From contig NC_074721.1 in assembly GCF_947242115.1 (NCBI RefSeq), forward strand, positions 37,400,254-37,464,253: a stretch of 64,000 bases of DNA, written 5' to 3'. The stretch comes from Biomphalaria glabrata (Eukaryota > Mollusca > Gastropoda > Planorbidae). A program made the translations under genes and the position numbers. Position 1 is the stretch's first letter, and the number at the start of each line of letters is the position of its first letter. Of this stretch, positions 22,627 through 33,075 are shown piece after piece. The notes beneath the pieces are model-generated. The model worked only from the letters and a program-made list of their open reading frames with translations, was not told where the DNA came from and did not search any database.

Positions 22627-22786
22627 ATGAAACATTTTTATTGTTTGTAGAAAGAAAAGTTTCTTAATAACTAAAAAATAATTATAAAATCTAATGTCAT
22701 AAGCAGCCCTGTGGGTTCCAATCTAGAGCCTGTCTTCAGGGTCGGCCTTAGACCACTGCAACTTATGTGGGCCCCGCACTTTCATA

Positions 22787-23188
22787 CAGGGCCGGCCTTA
22801 GGCCACTGCAACTTATGCGGTCGCAGTGAGCCCCTCACTTTCATAGGCTCCGCGTTAAATCTAAGTGTAAATTATTAAATTAAACCATTATAGCTTTTAT
22901 ATAATAACATAGTTTCCGTGGCCTCCTGATTTTCCAAGTGCCTCTAGAAAATCTCCTGAAATTATTAAAATCTCCTGAAAAATGGACGAGATTGTCATTT
23001 TTGGGGTGACAATATATAAAAACAGCATTGTGAGCTTTCGTTTAGTAAAATTTTACAAAGACAAAAGTATTTTCTAATTGAAAAAATCTTAATTTTGACA
23101 TTATGTTTATCCCTACCCAGACAAGGCCCCGCTCAATTCGTTTCGCATAGGGCCCCGCAATTGCTTGGGGCAGTTAGGGCAGGCTCGG
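22787..23188. mobile_element. Second hAT-like element inserted in the outer one
   Basis: It starts CAGGGCCGGCCTTAGGCC within the outer copy, whose sequence (GCACTTTCATA) resumes at TTTCATAGGCCCCGAG near 23189. The flanks CTTTCATA and ATTTCATA fit an imperfect 8-bp duplication. The 3' end is diverged, so that boundary is approximate. Confidence 0.6.
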
Positions 23189-23572
23189 ATTTCATAGGCC
23201 CCGAGCTAATTCTAGGTGTCAAGTATTAAATTAAACCATTGTAAGTTATATTTCTACTGCTTTTCCAGGAGCTCATGGAAATCTCATGAAATTAGACAAA
23301 AATTGTCATTTTGGGGTGTTGTTCAATTACTTGGTGACCAGACACCTCATCATACGAGACATTTCAGCATTGCAACATTTCATCATTATAGTATTTCATC
23401 ACCATAGCATTTCATCATTGCGTAAAGTGCATTTTGCAAACATAAGTACATGTAGGTGTAATTAAGTCATTAACATGCTGAGCAATGCTGGCAACATGTT
23501 GAATCAGTTTGCAGTTTTGTTGCACAGTGCAACTAATGGAACAAAAAGTTAACAGGATTATAATAATTATAG

Positions 23573-23968
23573 ATTTTATATAGCGCTACTTTCATGCTTT
23601 GGTCCAATCTCATTTGTGGACCAGTGGGGGAGGGGGTATCTAGGAGTTGATTTTCCGTGCTGCCTTAAGGCCAGCGGATCTCATCCTTTTATGCTCGGCG
23701 ACCCCTTTCTACAATCCCCCACTCTGTCGCGACCCCCCCCCCACACACACACACATACAGTAATAGAAGAGTAGACAATAACAATCCATATTTTCGATGG
23801 TCTTAGGCGACCCCCTGGCAAATCGTCAATCGACTTTGTGGGTCGCGACCCACAGGTTGAGAACCCCTGCTTTAGGCGCTCAGTAAACACAACTCTATCC
23901 GAGTCGGGTGTCGAACCCCAAGCCAAGCAAAGTTCAAGCGCACTTAGCCTCTCGACCACGCTTCACAC
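23573..23968 (-). mobile_element. tRNA-derived SINE, family 3, split by a MITE
   Basis: On the minus strand it reads a tRNA-like head (GTGGTCGAGAGGCTAAGTGC, then GTTCGACACCC-type B box), a TTGTGTTTACTGAGCGCCTA block and CCACAAATGAGATTGGACC. It matches the plus-strand copy at 30345-30556 except for the 198-bp insertion. Confidence 0.8.
23672..23869. mobile_element. 198-bp hAT MITE inside the SINE
   Basis: The ends are CAGCGGATCTCATCC and inverse GGTTGAGAACCCCTG. The flanks CTTAAGGC (23664-23671) and CTTTAGGC (23870-23877) are an 8-bp duplication with one mismatch. It is a sibling of the copy at 20121-20320. Confidence 0.88.
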
Positions 23969-25399
23969 TGGAATTGGGATGTAAAGTACATGTGTACAGG
24001 TAATGAAATTACAGGATATAGTGGTTTGACCCATTTTGGTTACTTATCCTTAATACTAATAAATTTAAAAAAAATGATGTTTTATATGTGCAGTCCCCTT
24101 AACCATAAACTGAAATGCGCGGCATCCAATTTAAAATAAAATCTAAGAAGAATCACTCTTGCAAGTCAGTATATATAGAAAAAAATAAAGTTGTAGAATA
24201 TTATGGATGTTGAAATAAACTACCCTATATACCAAGCTACTTCCTGAGAGTAACACGACACTAGTCAGCGCTACTCCTTGAAATTGAGAGTAACCCCGCA
24301 CGGAAAGTTAGGCTAATAATCTGTGTGGAATACATACAACATGGCCGCTAACTTATATAACAACGTGAAGAGCCAGATCACATGACAGTGACGTAATATT
24401 TAATTTATTTAGAAACAAATTCCAGACACTCAATTGGGTGCTCCCTCAAGTGGGGGCCGGGGGTATCTTGAAATTCTCTCCCCTTGCCCCCTCCCCCCAC
24501 CCATGCTACGCCACTGTAAGAAATTTCTTTGCAAGGCCAGTTTTTCTGTTATTTTAAGATCACAGGCATCTTAGTGATGAACTGTGATGGTGATGAAATA
24601 CTATAATGATGAAATGTTGCAATGATGAAATGTCTCGTGTGATGAGATGCCAGGGAACCCAATTACTTGAGGCAAACAATTCACAAAGATAGATTGAAAA
24701 ATTTGGCAATTATTGCTATTGCTGTTGAGCTTGATCTATGTAGGAAACAACAATGTTGATAATATACTATGTGATTTTGCTACACGCAAGCTCGTAAAGT
24801 TAATTTGATCGTGATATTGTACTTAGTAAAGAATGAATAAAATGCTAAGACGAATTTATTTTCTAATACGAAATCTTAATTTTCACTTATTATCCTTATC
24901 CCTACCTAGACTGGGCCCCGTGCAATCACCGCAATTGTTATTCCAGGCTCTGTCTGTCTTGCAATGTTGTCTGCTGTTCCTCGCTTTGCCTGCCCAATTT
25001 TACGTCGTTTGACTTTTTGTTCTATTGGTGTTTACTGAGTTGTTTCCCATAGGATGTAGGTTTTGATTAGTTGACACTATTCATATGACGTTGGCGAATG
25101 TCTCGACCACGCTTCCTAAATTGACATTTCCTGTAGTTTTATACTAATTCCATTGGATACATTGACCTCATTCTTCTCTTCTTGATATGGCATTAAATTA
25201 ACGTAGCTATTGCAATATTGATAATACATTTAAGAAAACGTTCTTATTTATTTACCAATAAAGAAATGGTCATTACGTTGACTTTTTCTTCGGTCTTTTT
25301 TCTTGTCTTTTTTTTATATTCAGTACGCTTTTGCACCAATCCTAATTCACATCATTCTGCGCACTTGTTTACTTGCAATATCCAACTTTTGCTGCTGCA

Positions 25400-26335
25400 A
25401 AGCGGCTAAAACAACAGGGGAGACAACAGCTACGGTGGGAGAGGTCTTCGCCTCACTGATCAGCTACCGCCCGCCTCAACCTGGGCAGCCCCCAGCCAGT
25501 TAGGTGCTGATCCCTCACAGACTGTCTGCTCTAATGGGTGCTTAGAGCTTAGTTTAAAATGACAAGTAGGCTGGAAACTTGCACCAAGCAACAAAAGAAG
25601 AAAAATGAAACTGAAAATTAAAATCCCTGTCATGCGACTGGCCACATGGAATGTCAGGATAATGTGTCCTGATCTTACTGATGATCTTAGGCAGGTTGAC
25701 GACGCAAGAAAGACGGCCGTCATTAACGACGAGCTAAAAAGGCTACATATTGACATTGCAGCCCTGCAAGAAACCCGACTGGCCAAAAATAGCATGCTCC
25801 AGGAGGCTGAATAAACTTTGTTTTGGAAAAGGAAAGCACAGGATGAGACTCGAATACATGGTGTGGGCTTTGCTGTCAAGAACAGTCTTCTTCCCATGAT
25901 AGTCCCTCCAGTTGGTGGCTCGGAACAGCTACTAAGCAGAAGTATGATGACAGCATCTGGAAAAGTCCTTCTAATTAGTGCCAATGCCCCCACACTATGT
26001 TCGCTTCAGGAGAACAAAGACAATTTCTATGAAGACCTCAAAGAAGCGATTGCGAACATTCCTCAAAAAGAGCATATGATCCTTCTAGGTGACTTCAATG
26101 CCAGAGTAGGATAAGAACACACTACCTGGCCAGATACTGCAGATAGCCTTGGGCTTTTTGGAATCGGAAAGATGAATGAGAACGGACAAAGACTGCTTGA
26201 ATTCTGCACATACCATAAGCTCTGCATTACCAACACATACTTCAGAACAAAACCACAGCACTGTATCTCATGGAGGCACCCTAGGTCTGGGCACTGTCAC
26301 CAGCCTGGATATGATACTGACACGATGTGGTTATG
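25400..26335 (+). mobile_element. LINE 5' part: APE-type endonuclease domain, broken
   Basis: The frame shows LATWNVRIM, DDARKTAVINDELKRLHID, IAALQETRLA, HGVGFAVKN, LISANAPTL, KEHMILLGDFNARVG, GKMNENGQRLLEFCTYHKL and ISWRHPRSG. This is the apurinic-endonuclease domain of a non-LTR retrotransposon. In-frame stops lie at 25812 and 26112. The copy ends near 26335, before any reverse transcriptase. It is a dead fragment between the two CREP-like genes. Confidence 0.9.
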
Positions 26336-26656
26336 ATGAAACCGTTGTGTAATTATGGTGATACCATGATGTAATTATGATGAAGAAAAAAATGAAATAT
26401 TCATAAAATACTGTAAAGGTAAAAAAAAAATCGGCTTCATATAAGCAAGAGACTTAGAGAGTGTTATGGGTTGTCTGGGTCATTACGTCTGCTTTAACAA
26501 AATATCATATGATCGATGCAGATGAGTAGATCGTATCACGTATGATTGTAAAATGAAAGTGGTATATTTTAAAGTGTGGTGAGGTTGTTTTTTTTCTTAG
26601 ATCATAAATTTCATTTTTCTTTTCATACATTTATACTCAAAGATTTATATCCTGAA

Positions 26657-26938
26657 GAGAGGCGCGGTGGCTGAGTGATAAAGTGCCTGGCTTCCAAACC
26701 GTGACCCGGGGTTCGAATTCTGGTGAAGACTGGGATTTTTTAATTTCAGGATCTTTGGCGCCTCTGAGTCCACCCAGCTCTAATGGGTTCCTGACATTAG
26801 TTAGGGAAAAGTAAAAATCGGTTGGTCGTTGGGCTGGCCACACGACACCCTTGTTAACCTGTTAACCGTAGGCCACAGAAACAGATGACCTTTACATCAT
26901 CTTCTCTATAAACCACATGGTCTGAAGGGGAACTTGGC
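26657..26938 (+). mobile_element. tRNA-derived SINE, family 1
   Basis: It has GGCGCGGTGGCTGAGTGATA, a B box GGGTTCGAATTC, CACCCAGCTCTAATGGGTTC and the GGTCTGAAGGGGAAC tail. It is a near-complete copy. Confidence 0.88.
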
Positions 26939-27154
26939 TTAAAGCTGAAAAATATTTATTAAAATACAAAGTCCATTTTGTGTGTGAAAGAAGTCTCTGA
27001 GCTTTATTGAACATTTGACAATGAAAGTTAAGAAATGCACCTATAAGGGTGCCTCGGGCTAGTTTTCAGGAGTACCGGATTTGAACGTAAAATGAACAAC
27101 AATCAGGAATAAGGTGAGACAATTAATCAAGTCTTGTTGAGAAACGGTGAAACA

Positions 27155-27244
<90 letters not shown>

Positions 27245-27437
27245 ATAAGCACCTAATAATTTGAAGTTTCTTTCTCTATACCAGTGAGGGTGATATGGCG
27301 CCTGAGTTGATCTTTATGGGGCAAATCTCTTACGCCATCCTCCTTTAAGCCCGCAAAAAAAAATCGCATTTTCAATCGGTTGTCTACCATTCTAAATTTG
27401 TGTTAAGCTGTCGAATGGTAATGAGTTCTTAACCATC

Positions 27438-27469
<32 letters not shown>

Positions 27470-27727
27470 TAAGACTTTTCTTTCAGACCCGCCAAACTTA
27501 ATCTTCACCTCGATTATACATACATCAAAATGTAATCCCTTTTTTTTTTTAAATTAAAGACTTATTCAACGCCCCGTGACCATGGACGTGTGAAAGCACA
27601 GAGTGTTGTTTCTATGAATCATGAAACAAAAACAACGAAATAATAAATTGAACCAAACAATTGTTTCGCTTCTTAATTCAATTTTTTGTTATAAACCATT
27701 TGATGGACGATTTTTATTGAATAGGTT
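26939..27727. other. Non-coding, with (TA)n tracts at 27158-27238 and 27438-27472
   Basis: No gene seen. Two TA microsatellites lie here. On the minus strand an AATAAA (27713-27718) follows the stop of CREP-like gene 2 by only 9 bases and may be its poly(A) signal. Confidence 0.6.
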
Positions 27728-30700
27728 TTAAGCATTTCCAGCGAGATCAAATTCACACATAAACATCGGGGCCCCCAGCTTGCCCTTGCACGAAATGTCA
27801 TTCATAGCAATGCCTGATGGGATATTCCTCAGCACCATGCAATCCTCGCCTCCCAGATTGTTAGGTTCGCCTGCGTCCCATTTGAAGAAGTCCACTTCCT
27901 TGTTGCTGTGCTGAAATACCCACTTTGATTCCTCGGCGGCGTCAGTGCCTCCTATGTAAACGCTGGCATAGTCATCGATATTTTTGTCCTTCAAGAAATT
28001 GACGATTGCTACAAACTCATCTTCGTCGTTAATCTCGACCAAGTAACCACCTTGGGACTCACAGAACTTATTCGCCTTATCGCTGCTAAGTCCTCGAATC
28101 TCAGATAGGTAGTACTGATGCCGATCGTAGTCCAGTGGGTTGACATCCATAATCAGATCTTTGAGCTCGGATACCGGAGCTTTTATCGGGGTCGGCTCTG
28201 TGGCGCAGACACTTGGTAGCGCTAGACTAGTTTCAACTGAAATGTTAACAACCTTATTTCCTTTGCTTCTGACGACAGCCCTGCACTGAAAGGTGTCGCC
28301 ATTCTTCAATGTGTCCGTGTTAAACTGTACTGAGAAAGCTGAAGTGCCGTTTCTTTTAATGCTTCCCATACCTCCCAGGTCGAGAGTACTTGCGAGCCCT
28401 GTGATATCCACTTTTTGTGTCTCATCCAGTCTTGCCAGACGCGTGGCGGGTAGAGAGTATATTTCCAAGGCCATCACCTTAACAACGTCCGTCTGTGTAC
28501 AGGGAAGACTAATCTCACAGTGCATAAATCCTCTTGTTGTCGTCATTTTGTTACTTGAAAAAACGCCACTTTGGAAAGTAACACATGTCTCTGAGGAAAA
28601 CATAGGCGTTATATTAATATACTTAATACATTCATTAAATAGGGCTGCGGTGCTGAGTGATGAATCGCTTGGCTTCCGAACCCGGGATTATTAGGGCGCC
28701 CCTGAGTTCACCCAACTATAATGGGTACTGGCTTAAGTTGGGGAAAGTAAAGGCGGTTGGTTCGTTGTGCTGGCCACGTGACACCCTGCTTGTTAACCGT
28801 TGGCCAAAGAAACAGATGGCCTTAATATAATCTGTCCTATACATCACAAGGTCTGAAAGGGGAAACTTTACTATACTTTGCTTACACCCATCAATATACA
28901 AACATGTCTGAAAGTTTCGACTAAGTATTGTTGTGTAATAATCCCTCACTCAAATGGAGTTTGATGATGATGATGATTATGATGTAATAAATTAACTTAT
29001 ATTCAAATTTTAAGTACTTAAAATCTTACTATAAATTAATTACTATTACGTAATCAAAACTTAAAATTATAAAAAAAGCACACATTCATGTTTCTGTTCA
29101 TGATGAGTTTCATAAAATGAAAACTCATCTATATAATTGCAAGCTTTGTCATGTAACCGGTTTACAGAATAAAGATGTAATGATAAATTTAGTTTTTAAA
29201 AATCATCCATAAACTAAATAATGTATATCTTATCTTATCTTATATAATACAGACGTTACTTCAAAAAAGAAGATGATTACGTCCTACGCGTCATGCATTC
29301 AGTCATGCATATTAACCAATGACTTAAATTCTGACAAGTCACTGGTTTTCCTGGCTAGCTCAAGCAACCCATTTCATGCTCTAATAGCACTAGGGAAGAA
29401 GGAGTAAACCAATTTGTACTAATTTGCCCTAGCAAATGGGATGAGGACTGTGCCTTTATCCTTATCTTATATACACTGTACAGCATTGTAGAATCAAATT
29501 ACAAATCCAAATGTTAATGAAAGAACAACTTGGAATAACCTTTAATATAATCTATAAACGTTTCAGTATCGAATAGGTTAATTTCAGAGTTTAAATTATA
29601 TCCGAATTCCAAAGTTACAACCCATTTGAAGTTTCTTTGCCTTAGTATCGATTATTTTTTGTAAGTTTTTCTTTCAGGCGAATTGGTACACTAGTTCGTT
29701 TACAATGAATTTGGATGTCAATGTAAGTAAAGTAAAGTTCCCCTTTCAGACCTTGTGGTCTTTAGGGCAGATGAAGGTCATCTGTTTCTGTGGCCTACGG
29801 TTAACGAGGGTGTCATGTGGCCAGCACAACGACCAACCGCCTTTACTTTTCCCTAACTAATGTCAGGTACCCATTAGAGCTGGGTGAACTCAGAGGCGCC
29901 CGAAGATCCCGAAATTAAAAATCCCAGTCTTCACCACGATTCGAACCCCGGTCCCCGGTTCGGAAGCCAAGCGCTTTACCGCTCAGCCACCGCGCTTCCG
30001 GATGTCAATGTGATTTATCTAAAACTCTCACCCGAATTGATTTATCCATTTAACTAAAATAAACAAAAAACAATCTTAACTTGCATCGGCATATCAAACT
30101 AAAAGGAATAAGAGCTTGGTTATATGCTCACGTCAGTGGACCACCCTAGCTCTTATCGTACACGTTGTTCTGATACCAAAGACTAAAGAGAGTATTTTCT
30201 TTCCCTAGTAAGTTGTTAGGCACGATACCTACTGGAGGCCAGTTATCAAACGAAAGCTGCTGCGACTGGAAACATTTTGGAAATACAATTCAGCAGCACG
30301 ACGTTTTATGTAAAGAGGGAAGCTCTGAGAAACTTTAAGTGGGAAGCGTGGTCGAGAGGCTAAGTGCGCTTGACCTTGGCTTGTCTTGGCTACCTAGAAG
30401 GGGGCTCGAGGTTCGACACCCTACTCGGGCAGAGTTGTGTTTACTGAGCGCCTAAAGGCAGCACGGAAAACCAACTCCTAGATACCCCCTACCCCCCACT
30501 GGTCCACAAATGAGGTTGGGCCATAGCGCTCTCAGCATGCTATATAAAAGCAATAATAAATAGCCTATATCACGTTAAAATGTTTTTAAAATGTAATAAA
30601 TGTTTCGGATGTTACTTCAGAGTTGAAGGTAATCTAATTCCTAGTCCAAACCTCCCGAAGGACGACGGGGGATAGCAGCGAGCAGGATATGAACCCGGGA

Positions 30701-32459
30701 CCATCTAGACGACCAAACGACAGTCCAAAGCGCATACCGCACTGCCAGTCAGCCATCCATATATATAAGTATGTGTCAGGTGGTTGGATTAAGCTCTGAG
30801 AATATCCAACGGCAGTCTTGGTAGCGCAATAGATAACTTTAGAAAAGAAAAACTACGTTGGCGCGCAGTCTTAGCAAGAATTCTTGCTACTGTTCAGTAC
30901 CTTGTTAAAAAAACAAATTAGAATCAAATTGGAGCATCTTTTTCCACCCAGTAAAATGTCAGTTATTAAAACTAACCAAAAAAAACTAAAACAAATTAAT
31001 TCCATGTATCTTATTCATGGTAAGACAGTAACACAGACTAGAAGCGCAAAATACGTAGGTTAGGTGTTATAATAAATGAAAAACTGTCATGGAATCCACA
31101 TATTGATGAAACTATCAAAAAAATCAAAGCATTTGGGTTTATTAAAAGAAATTTCAATAAATCGAATAAGAAAACTAAAATGTTATTTAAGCTTGGTTAG
31201 GCCAATTATAGAATATGCATCCTCTGTTTGGGACCCATCAACCCAAGAAAACATTAAGAAACTGGAACAGACTAAAAAATAGAGCAGTGAGATTCATAAC
31301 AAACGAATATTCACATTTGACTAGAGTAACATCTTTAGTAAAATCACTAAATTTAGAAAGCCTTCAGGACAGAAGGCTCAAAAGTAAAGTAGCAATCATA
31401 CATAAAACACTGAACCATAATCTTCAAATACAAAAACAAAATTTAATCAAATACTCTGAAAGACACAAAGATAATGGCACATTCCTCGTCCCATATGCTA
31501 GGACAAATTTGTACAAACACTCCTTCTTCCCTAGTGCTATTAGAGCGTGGAATGGGTTGCCTGAGCTAGCCAGGAAAACCTCTGACTTGGCAGAATTTAA
31601 TTCATTGGTTAATATGCATGAATAAATGCATGACGCGTAGGACGTAATCATCTTCTTTTTTGAAGTAACGTCTGTATTATATAAGATAAGAAGATAAAAC
31701 AACAATAACAAAAAAAAAAACACATTTCATTGGAGAACAAAGAAACGTTAGGCACCGAACAACGGTCAGTTTTTAGGCTTGAGTTAGATGTTGGACAAAT
31801 TCGACCCAAGAAGAACATCTTCGACGAATTAGAATTAGGCTCACGACCAGTTCCTTGGATATAGGATTTGAAACGAGCTTATAGACCTTCATATTTGTCC
31901 GTCATCCTTGACTGCACGCTTGATGTTTGCCACAAAGAGCAGATATCTTTTTCAAAGCGTTTTGTTGGCGCATCAGATCCAGCGTTAGAGGGGACGATCC
32001 CAGTAGCGTGACATGGTATAGTACGATATATATATATAGACTACACATACGGCCCAGGGCCCTGCGCACTGCTAAGGCCGCCTTTGATTACCTAAATCTT
32101 TGAAGATTATGTATCTAAAAATTGTAAAATAAAAATTATGAGACGAAAGTGCTCTTATTTTCGAGGTTCAATAATTAGATGTAGATCTAAACATTAATTA
32201 TATGTTACATGGGTTATTGTGGAAAAAAACTTCTTATAACTTCTTTACAAAACAAACACCTTAACCTTTTTGAAATTTTTCACATTTTTGTGTAGTGTTA
32301 AAAAATCTCCATGTCCAGTCTAGATATAATATATAGAGATCAGTGGTATAGATCTAGTACACTTTATAATATTCCAATGACAAGCATTTACTTACCTTGG
32401 CAAAAGATTCGCGTTATTGAGGCTAGACAAAGAATAAAAACCCATTCAAGAGTCCCCAT
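27728..32459 (-). CDS. CREP-like protein 2: signal peptide, IgSF and C-type lectin (EPN)
   Basis: There are two exons on the minus strand: 32459-32396 (64 bases, phase 1, CAA-G|GTAAGT) and 28590-27728 (TAA stop), giving 308 residues. Exon 1 encodes LEWVFILCLASITRIFCQ, a signal peptide. Exon 2 opens ETCVTFQ. The Ig-like domain matches paralogue 1 closely (SSNKMTTTRGFMHCEISLPC, DTFQCRAVVRSK). The lectin domain has FCESQGGYLVEI, VYIGGTD, WVFQHSNKE, EPN at 263-265, DCMVL, NDISC and MFMCEFDLAGN. EPN usually marks mannose-type specificity, in contrast to QPD in paralogue 1. The linker between domains is the most diverged part (VCATEPTPIKAPVSEL). The 3.8-kb intron holds SINEs and LINE fragments. Role inferred as a secreted recognition lectin of the CREP type. 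Confidence 0.9.
28641..28875 (+). mobile_element. tRNA-derived SINE, family 1, internally deleted
   Basis: It starts AGGGCTGCGGTGCTGAGTGA. The B box is damaged and followed at once by GGGCGCCCCTGAGTTCACCC, so the linker is missing. The tail ends GGTCTGAAAGGGGAAAC. It lies in the intron of CREP-like gene 2. Confidence 0.75.
29222..29480 (-). mobile_element. LINE 3' fragment (TAAGA-tailed family)
   Basis: It has a TATCTTATCTTATCTTATAT end, an ACAGACGTTACTTCAAAAAA block and minus-strand codons for PELARKTSDLSEFKSLVNMH-type residues. It lies in the intron of CREP-like gene 2. Confidence 0.8.
29725..29999 (-). mobile_element. tRNA-derived SINE, family 1, full length with 12-bp target duplication
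   Basis: Both flanks read GGATGTCAATGT (29713-29724 and 30000-30011). The minus strand starts GAAGCGCGGTGGCTGAGCGG with a B box GGTTCGAATCG. This copy fixes the boundaries of the family: about 275 bp, from the tRNA-like head to the GGGGAACTTTACTTTACTTA tail. Confidence 0.92.
30345..30556 (+). mobile_element. tRNA-derived SINE, family 3
   Basis: The head GCGTGGTCGAGAGGCTAAGT and the B box GGTTCGACACC resemble tRNA-Leu/Ser-type promoters. The body is TGTTTACTGAGCGCCTAAAG, then CCACTGGTCCACAAATGAG. It is uninterrupted, unlike the copy at 23573-23968. Confidence 0.78.
30582..30757 (-). mobile_element. tRNA-derived SINE, family 2, copy 3
   Basis: It matches 12538-12706: ACTTCAGAGTTGAAGGTAAT, CCTCCCGAAGGACGACGGGG, GAACCCGGGACCATC and the CAGTCAGCCATCC head in the minus orientation. 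Confidence 0.75.
30900..31700 (+). mobile_element. LINE reverse-transcriptase C-terminal part (TAAGA-tailed family)
   Basis: Codons from about 30945 give HPSKMSVIKTNQKK-like, KYVGVIINEKLSWNPHIDE, LVRPIIEYASSVWDPSTQEN, LEQTKNRAVRFITNEYSHLT, LNLESLQDRRLKSKVAIIHK and FFPSAIRAWNGLPELARKTS. These are the palm/thumb and C-terminus of a Jockey/CR1-like element. The 3' UTR and an ATAAG tail follow. The frame shifts near 31280, and a few stops occur in the first 150 bases. It is a 5'-truncated dead copy in the intron of CREP-like gene 2. Confidence 0.88.
32085..32350 (+). repeat. AT-rich DNA element copy (family of 6183-6735)
   Basis: Blocks ATGTATCTAAAAATTGTAAA, GAGACGAAAGTGCTC, TATATGTTACATGGGTTATT and CCAGTCTAGATATAATATAT occur in one orientation, unlike the rearranged 6-kb copy. 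Confidence 0.6.
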
Positions 32460-32605
32460 TACCACAGAGATCAGTACGAAGTGATTGCACGAATTGTCTA
32501 TTGAGTTTCTCTTGTCCACTGTGGAGTTGTCAATCAGTCAGCACAGTGGTTCTAAATCTATTCGTTTGATGTATCAACACTATCCAGGCCAGACCCATCG
32601 TTAGA
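32460..32605 (-). promoter_or_regulatory. 5' flank of CREP-like gene 2
   Basis: It is conserved with 21554-21650 upstream of gene 1 (CTCTTGTCCACTGTGGAG and CAGTGGTTCTAAATCTATTC). It is likely 5' UTR and core promoter shared by the duplication. Confidence 0.45.
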
Positions 32606-32755
32606 GAAGGCCTGAACACTGACCTGCAACGTCACAACATGTATGCAGTTTAGACCAATAGCTCCTTGCCACGTCACAGGTCTGTACGGAGTGGCAACGA
32701 GCTATTGGTCTAAACTGCCCAAAGGTTGTGACGTCGCAGGTAAGGGTTGAGGATC
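32606..32755. mobile_element. Fold-back element with about 50-bp arms upstream of CREP-like gene 2
   Basis: The arm GCAGTTTAGACCAATAGCTC (near 32646-32665) is matched in reverse by GAGCTATTGGTCTAAACTGC. The arms extend outward to CCTGCAACGTCACAAC and GTTGTGACGTCGCAGG. The spacer is about 15-20 bases. The arms carry TGACGTCG and CACGTCAC motifs that resemble half CRE/ATF sites. The paralogue lacks this insert. No clear target duplication. Confidence 0.75.
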
Positions 32756-32919
32756 TCGATCCAGATCACATGGCCGGATTTACGGAGGTGCTGACAATAA
32801 ATCCGCCCAGGACCTCAAAGTGGGCCCTTCATAAACTAAAATTAAACTAAACTTTAAAATATGTACATTGAAACAAAAGAGATTGAATGTAAAAGAATGC
32901 GAATCAAACGTATCACTAT

Positions 32920-33075
32920 ATAGGCCTCATTTAGTCGTAGAACGACTATGGTTCATCTCGAACACTTTTTCACAAGGCTGTGGAGCCCTGATTTGGAGAG
33001 ACACTCCCGTCCACAAATATCGCAGGTCAATGTAGCTTTCGCTCTGGTGGTGGAGGTAGGGACTCCTCTAAACGT
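32920..33075 (-). mobile_element. LINE 3' tail (zinc-finger-tailed family)
   Basis: GTCGTAGAACGACTATGGTT and GGAGAGACACTCCCGTCCAC match the tail of the element at 52608-52962 in the same orientation. Minus-strand codons for CDICGR-like and HSRKC-like residues are degraded. Confidence 0.7.

Larger units (their letters stand above)
23343..24659. mobile_element. MULE-like element, about 73-bp inverted ends, 9-bp target duplication
   Basis: The left end GGTGACCAGACACCTCATCA and the inverse right end GGTTCCCTGGCATCTCATCA begin inverted repeats of about 73 bp. They share ACGAGACATTTC and TTGCAACATTTCATCATTAT. Both flanks read CAATTACTT (23334-23342 and 24660-24668). A 9-bp duplication and long inverted ends are typical of Mutator-like elements. 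It has no transposase. It carries a SINE, which carries a MITE. Confidence 0.8.
22737..24952. mobile_element. Outer hAT-like element of a five-element nest
   Basis: The ends are CAGGGTCGGCCTTAG and inverse CCAGGCTCTG. The flanks CCTGTCTT (22729-22736) and TCTGTCTT (24953-24960) form an 8-bp duplication with one mismatch. Its own DNA is in pieces: 22737-22786, about 23189-23342 and 24660-24952. These match the element at 9397-10141, including the GCTCGTAAAGTTAATTTGAT region. The gaps are filled by the elements at 22787 and 23343. Confidence 0.75.

Noticed and set aside
23681-23959. Minus-strand 92-codon frame
   Set aside because: It runs through a SINE and the MITE inside it, so it is not a gene.
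25460-25993. Minus-strand 177-codon frame
   Set aside because: It is the antisense shadow of the LINE endonuclease domain on the plus strand.
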